Assembly (NCBI GenBank): GCA_037349105.1
Contig: JAYJMM010000123.1
Coordinates: forward strand, 1,984,001 to 2,048,000
Source of the DNA: Limnomonas spitsbergensis
Taxonomy: Eukaryota; Chlorophyta; Chlorophyceae; Chlamydomonadales
Direction: 5' to 3'
Length of the DNA: 64,000 nucleotides
Of this stretch, positions 60,601 through 64,000 are shown piece by piece. Numbering within the stretch: the first letter of the stretch is position 1; every line of letters starts with the position of its first letter. Made by a program: the position numbers and the translations under genes. Below the pieces are notes generated by a model. That model was given only the letters and a program-made list of their open reading frames with translations, did no database searches and was not told where the DNA came from.

Positions 60601-63600
60601 GGCTTCAAGCCTAGGGCGCACTCTTCTGAGGCAAGGGATTAAGGCCCAGGGCGCACGCTGCACGCTTCTGAGGCGAGGGTTTAAGGTCTAGGGCTCACGC
60701 ACCTGACGTGCAGGTCAAGGGTTCATGGGTCATGCTTCTGAGGCGAGGGTTTAAGGCCTAGGGCGCTCGCATATGAGGCGAGAGTCCATAGATCATGTGT
60801 CTGACGGGAGGGAGAGTGGAGGCCCACGGGGAGGGAAGGTGGGGAGCTGCAAACATCAGGGCTGTGGGTAGGTGAGGTATTCAGCTTGTTTGTATGGACT
60901 AAAGCTGGGGTGATAGGCAGGGGAGGCCAGGCTGGGCTGGGGAACTGGGGAGCTGAGCTGGGGGGCAAAGTGTGGGTGATGGTCGGGCAATGAGGGATAA
61001 GGATTGGAGTTGAGCCCAGGGCTGTAGACAGGTCAGTTTTAAGTGAGAAGCAGAGATGTCTGGAAACGTGCTGTCATATACTCAGCGCCTTCAGCATGCA
61101 GTGCCTTTTGTTTTTCACGCGTTCAGGTGATAAGTAAGGGTTACGGTTGAGGATTGTTAGCCTGTTCTTTGCACCCTTCTGTGTTCACCATGTCGTCTCG
61201 CTGTATGTTAACCTCACTATTTCAATCAAAACCCTGAAGCTTTGTCCTCGATCTTGGTGTTCACGCTATGTTCATACGATGATGTTCACACCCTCAGGTG
61301 TTCAGCCAGGTCTGCATGCTGTACGTTGACATGGAGGTCAATGGTGTGGCGGTCAAGACGTTTGTGGACAGCGGCGCGCAGATGACCATCATGACGCAGA
61401 CGTTCGCGGAGAAGTGCTACCTCACGCGACTGATCGACAAGCGGTATCAGGGGATGGCGGTGGGCGTTGGGAGCTCCAAGATCATCGGGAGGATCCACCA
61501 GGTGATGAAAAGAGTGGGAGATGGAGGGGTAGAATGCAGGGGTGAGTGGGAGATGAATGCTCCAAAATCATGTGGAGGATACTTCAGGATATGACGGGAG
61601 CGTGAGATGAAGGCATGTACACCCTGGGGACACATGTCGTAAAACAGGGCCTGTGCAGTATGCACTCTATTCACAAGTATTGTGAGGCGGGAGATTACGT
61701 CCTATGCGCCCCACGCACAAATGCCGTAAAGCCAGGTGAGGGGAGCGGGAAATGAATGTCTGCTGCCGGCAGAATGTAGAGTGCCCATGCAACCTGCCCA
61801 GTGCACAGGTATAGTGAGTATAAATCAGGTGATGACGAGAGCGGGAGATTGGGTACTGTGCGCACAGATCTGGTGATGATACGAGTGATGGAAATGGGAG
61901 ATGAAACCAGCTGTGAGCAAGGGGTCTGCCTGTATGATTTGAACTGTCAACCCTATGCCCTTTCCTTTTCACGTGTTTTGAACCCCAATGCTTTCCTTCC
62001 AGTGTGTTTTCGAACTGCCAACCCTATGCCTTGAGCCCCTGACAAGTGTTTGAACCCCAAACCTTCCCCCCATTGTGTGCTTTCAACTTGCAGACGCCAA
62101 TGAGAATTGCCGGGCACTACATCACCTCCTCCATCACGGTGCTAGAGCAGAAGTCGGGCCCGCAATTCATCTTTGGACTGGACAACTTGAAACGCCACCT
62201 GGTGCGGTTTGCTCAGTGTGGAGGGGGAGGGCAAGATGTGTGGACACAGCACCTGTGCCTCACCTAGCGTCACGGTGAAGTTTTGTGAAGCTTTTACAGT
62301 TCAACAGAGCATCACTTTTGATGCATGGGACATGTGGCCGTAAACCGGTACAGGCACTAAATACGCTAGGACAACGAGCAAAAACCAGTATAACGAACGG
62401 TAACGGATGCCTTCCTGGAGATTCAATTACGAAGATGTTTTCCATTTGCTTCTCATACGGCTCTTATCCCCCCATATCATTTACTGGTACCCCCACCGAG
62501 CATATGGTACGTTCCTCCTGCTTATTCCCCCACCCATTCTCATTTCCCCAAACAATCCCACAATCCCACATCACTCCGGCTCTCACACCCACCCATCTCA
62601 TTCCTACGCAATCCACGCAAGTTATCAACATTTTCCCAAATTGAAATTGTTTCAGTCCAGGGGGGCATCATAACATTTTATTCACAGGACAGGTGCCCAA
62701 AAGCCAGTTCGGGCACAAAATAAACCAGAACAGTGAGCAAAACAACAGTGATCCCCCTGGGCAAGCAACCAACACACAGCTACAGACGAGCGGCTTAAGA
62801 CTGAACCCCACGGTTCTTACGATAAGCCCCTATCACAAAACATTACATGAAACTTCAATAAGCAGCTATCCCACAATGCAACTCCCTGTCCTACAGTTCT
62901 CTGGGGATATCCCACGCAGGTTGGGCAGACATAGGAATGCAAGGGGGACTTTTGCTTGACTTTTCATTGCTGTGGAATTTGTTTCCATGTGACTATGTCG
63001 TGCTGTTGTCCTTATCCAATGTTCCTTTTGTCTCTTGGACACGAGCCTTGTGCGCCAACATAACTTCTGGATCCTAGCAGTCTGTTAATGAATCGTTTCC
63101 CCACACCTCCTCCTACGCACTGTGCAACATAGACTTTCTTTCTGACACCTTTGCCCCCATACCGTGCACAGTGCAGCATCGATTTGAAAACCAACGAGCT
63201 TGTGTTTGGGAGCTGTGACGCGAAGCTGCCCTTCCTTCCCGAGAGCGCCATCCCGGTGGACCCTCAGGCGGCTGTTGACAGCATCAGTGAAGAAGAGGCG
63301 AAGCACAAGATGGAACAGGATGCAAAGGCTGAAGGTCAGTGAGCCCTGCGTCCAGTGGTTGAGGGGATCTGGAATGTTCTTGTCAGGGCCCTGTGATCCC
63401 CGAGCTGTCACCCCAAACCCAGAGCTGTCACGCTTAAGCCTGAGCTGCCACCCTGAACCCTGAGTCCCCAAAACCTGGACATGATACAAACACGACAATC
63501 CCTAGGTTGGTGTCCCTACTCTCTATGATAGTCGTATATTTATTTTATATCAGGATCAGAACAGTGGACTTCATCTCATGCTTAAGTGCTCTGATGCAGC

Positions 63601-64000
63601 CTCTGATCCAGGAACGAAGAAAGGAAAGGCAAGAGCTGTCAGGTTAGGGCTTGATTTGTCCCCTTCATCTGTCAGGTTAGGGCTTGATTTGTCCCCTTCA
63701 TCTGTCAGGTTAGGGCTTGATTTGTCCCCTTCATCTGTCAGGTTAGGGCTTGATTTGTCCCCTTCATCTGTTTATCTGTCTGATCAGCATGCCTGCCCGC
63801 ATGCCGCACCCAGTCAGGTTCAGTGTATCTCGCACCCATGTCGGGACCGGTTGACACATGTCACTCCCTCGACCTCAGATTAATGCTCACTGCACGTATG
63901 GGAGATGTTTGTTGTCCAGCCCCGGACGTTGCTGCCCTAGTTCCCTACTGCTCGTATGTTGCTTCCTGGTGCAGGCGGGGGGCCCAGCACCGCACCTGCA
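57672..64000 (+). CDS. DDI1: DDI1-like ubiquitin-like/retropepsin-fold aspartic protease (3' end beyond window)
   Basis: Proteasome shuttle and ubiquitin-dependent aspartic protease. Exons: 57672-57719, 57851-57960, 58166-58393, 59102-59158, 60226-60388, 61298-61501, 62094-62201, 63172-63334, then a further exon. The start gives an N-terminal ubiquitin-like domain (MNLTIFTW, then VEDLKAILEAQTSLPQAQQ, VFHEGVLQDG, NGDVLQLM). Next come a Gln/Ala linker, NPIALMARMRADAHQMMQ and a helical region (DDPFNPDVQRKIEELIQQ). The protease domain follows, with active-site FVDSGAQMTIMT, GSSKIIGRIHQ, FIFGLDNLKRHLCSIDL and LPFLPESAIP. The active-site D-S-G-A is intact. After exon 8 (GAA-G) the acceptor at 63975 gives a Gly/Pro/Ser/Thr linker running off the window, so a UBA domain may follow. 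The acceptor at 63554 would instead end the protein after E-G-S-E-Q-W-T-S-S-H-A. Confidence 0.92.
60389..60800 (+). repeat. DDI1 exon-5 donor array
   Basis: About nine degenerate units of 30-45 bp follow the donor, built around '(c/t)ctgaggtgagggttt' and 'aaggcctagggcgcac'. 'cctgag-gtga' matches the true junction CACCTGAG/gtgacg. One unit near 60700 keeps 'caggtcaagggttcatggg' from the start of the intron. Confidence 0.75.
61502..61910 (+). repeat. DDI1 exon-6 donor duplications
   Basis: The exon-6 end and donor (ctccaagatcatcgggagga, then tccaccag/gtgatgaaaagagtgggaga) recur in decayed form at about 61558-61612, 61800-61855 and 61868-61910. Confidence 0.65.
63637..63772 (+). repeat. 33-bp tandem repeat, 4 copies
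   Basis: Unit aggttagggcttgatttgtc plus cccttcatctgtc, four nearly identical copies, inside the last DDI1 intron or its 3' region. The 33-bp period keeps one frame open (V-R-L-G-L-D-L-S-P-S-S). Confidence 0.9.

Overview
This window is nuclear DNA of a green alga, most likely a chlorophyte and probably Chlamydomonas-like. The genes are split into many short exons by GT-AG introns. TGTAA, the chlorophyte poly(A) signal, lies downstream of several stop codons. The gene set includes a major LHCII antenna protein and a cilia/flagella-associated protein. No bacterial or organellar features were seen. All exon coordinates were read by eye from splice signals, codon phase and family similarity, without transcript data.

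Layout. (1) 351-5350, minus: a conserved green-lineage protein of unknown function. (2) 5425-9487, plus: UAP56/SUB2 DEAD-box RNA helicase, divergent from (1) with only 74 bp between start codons. (3) 10467-18134, plus: CFAP99-like coiled-coil ciliary protein, 14 exons. (4) 19106-21550, plus: mitochondrial carrier. (5, 6) 23516-29812 (or 30007) and 32901-40159, minus: two tandem D-isomer 2-hydroxyacid dehydrogenase paralogues from a duplication with a repeat distance of about 9.3-10.6 kb. (7) 41715-42973: an LHCII gene split by an apparent inversion, with its third exon on the minus strand and its second exon on the plus strand. (8) 45937-57347, minus: SEC23-like COPII coat protein, 13 exons. 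(9) 57672 to the right edge, plus: DDI1-type ubiquitin-like aspartic protease, divergent from (8) across 324 bp.

The most striking signal is in the introns. In at least ten places, in both dehydrogenase paralogues, the SEC23-like gene and DDI1 (and possibly gene 1), the tandem array inside the intron is built from the adjacent splice junction. The repeat unit carries the 3' splice site plus the first bases of the exon, or the end of the exon plus the 5' splice site. The largest is a 74-bp unit repeated about 27 times, offering about 27 near-identical acceptors in front of one exon. The two paralogues grew different arrays at the same junction. This looks like a recurring process that amplifies splice sites, and it may affect splice-site choice or intron growth.

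The genes have no evident shared pathway: mRNA export, cilium, mitochondrial transport, 2-hydroxyacid metabolism, light harvesting, ER export and proteasome shuttling are ordinary housekeeping neighbours. Intergenic stretches hold short tandem repeats, a foldback inverted repeat and two copies of a dispersed element around the LHCII gene, but no further gene I can support.
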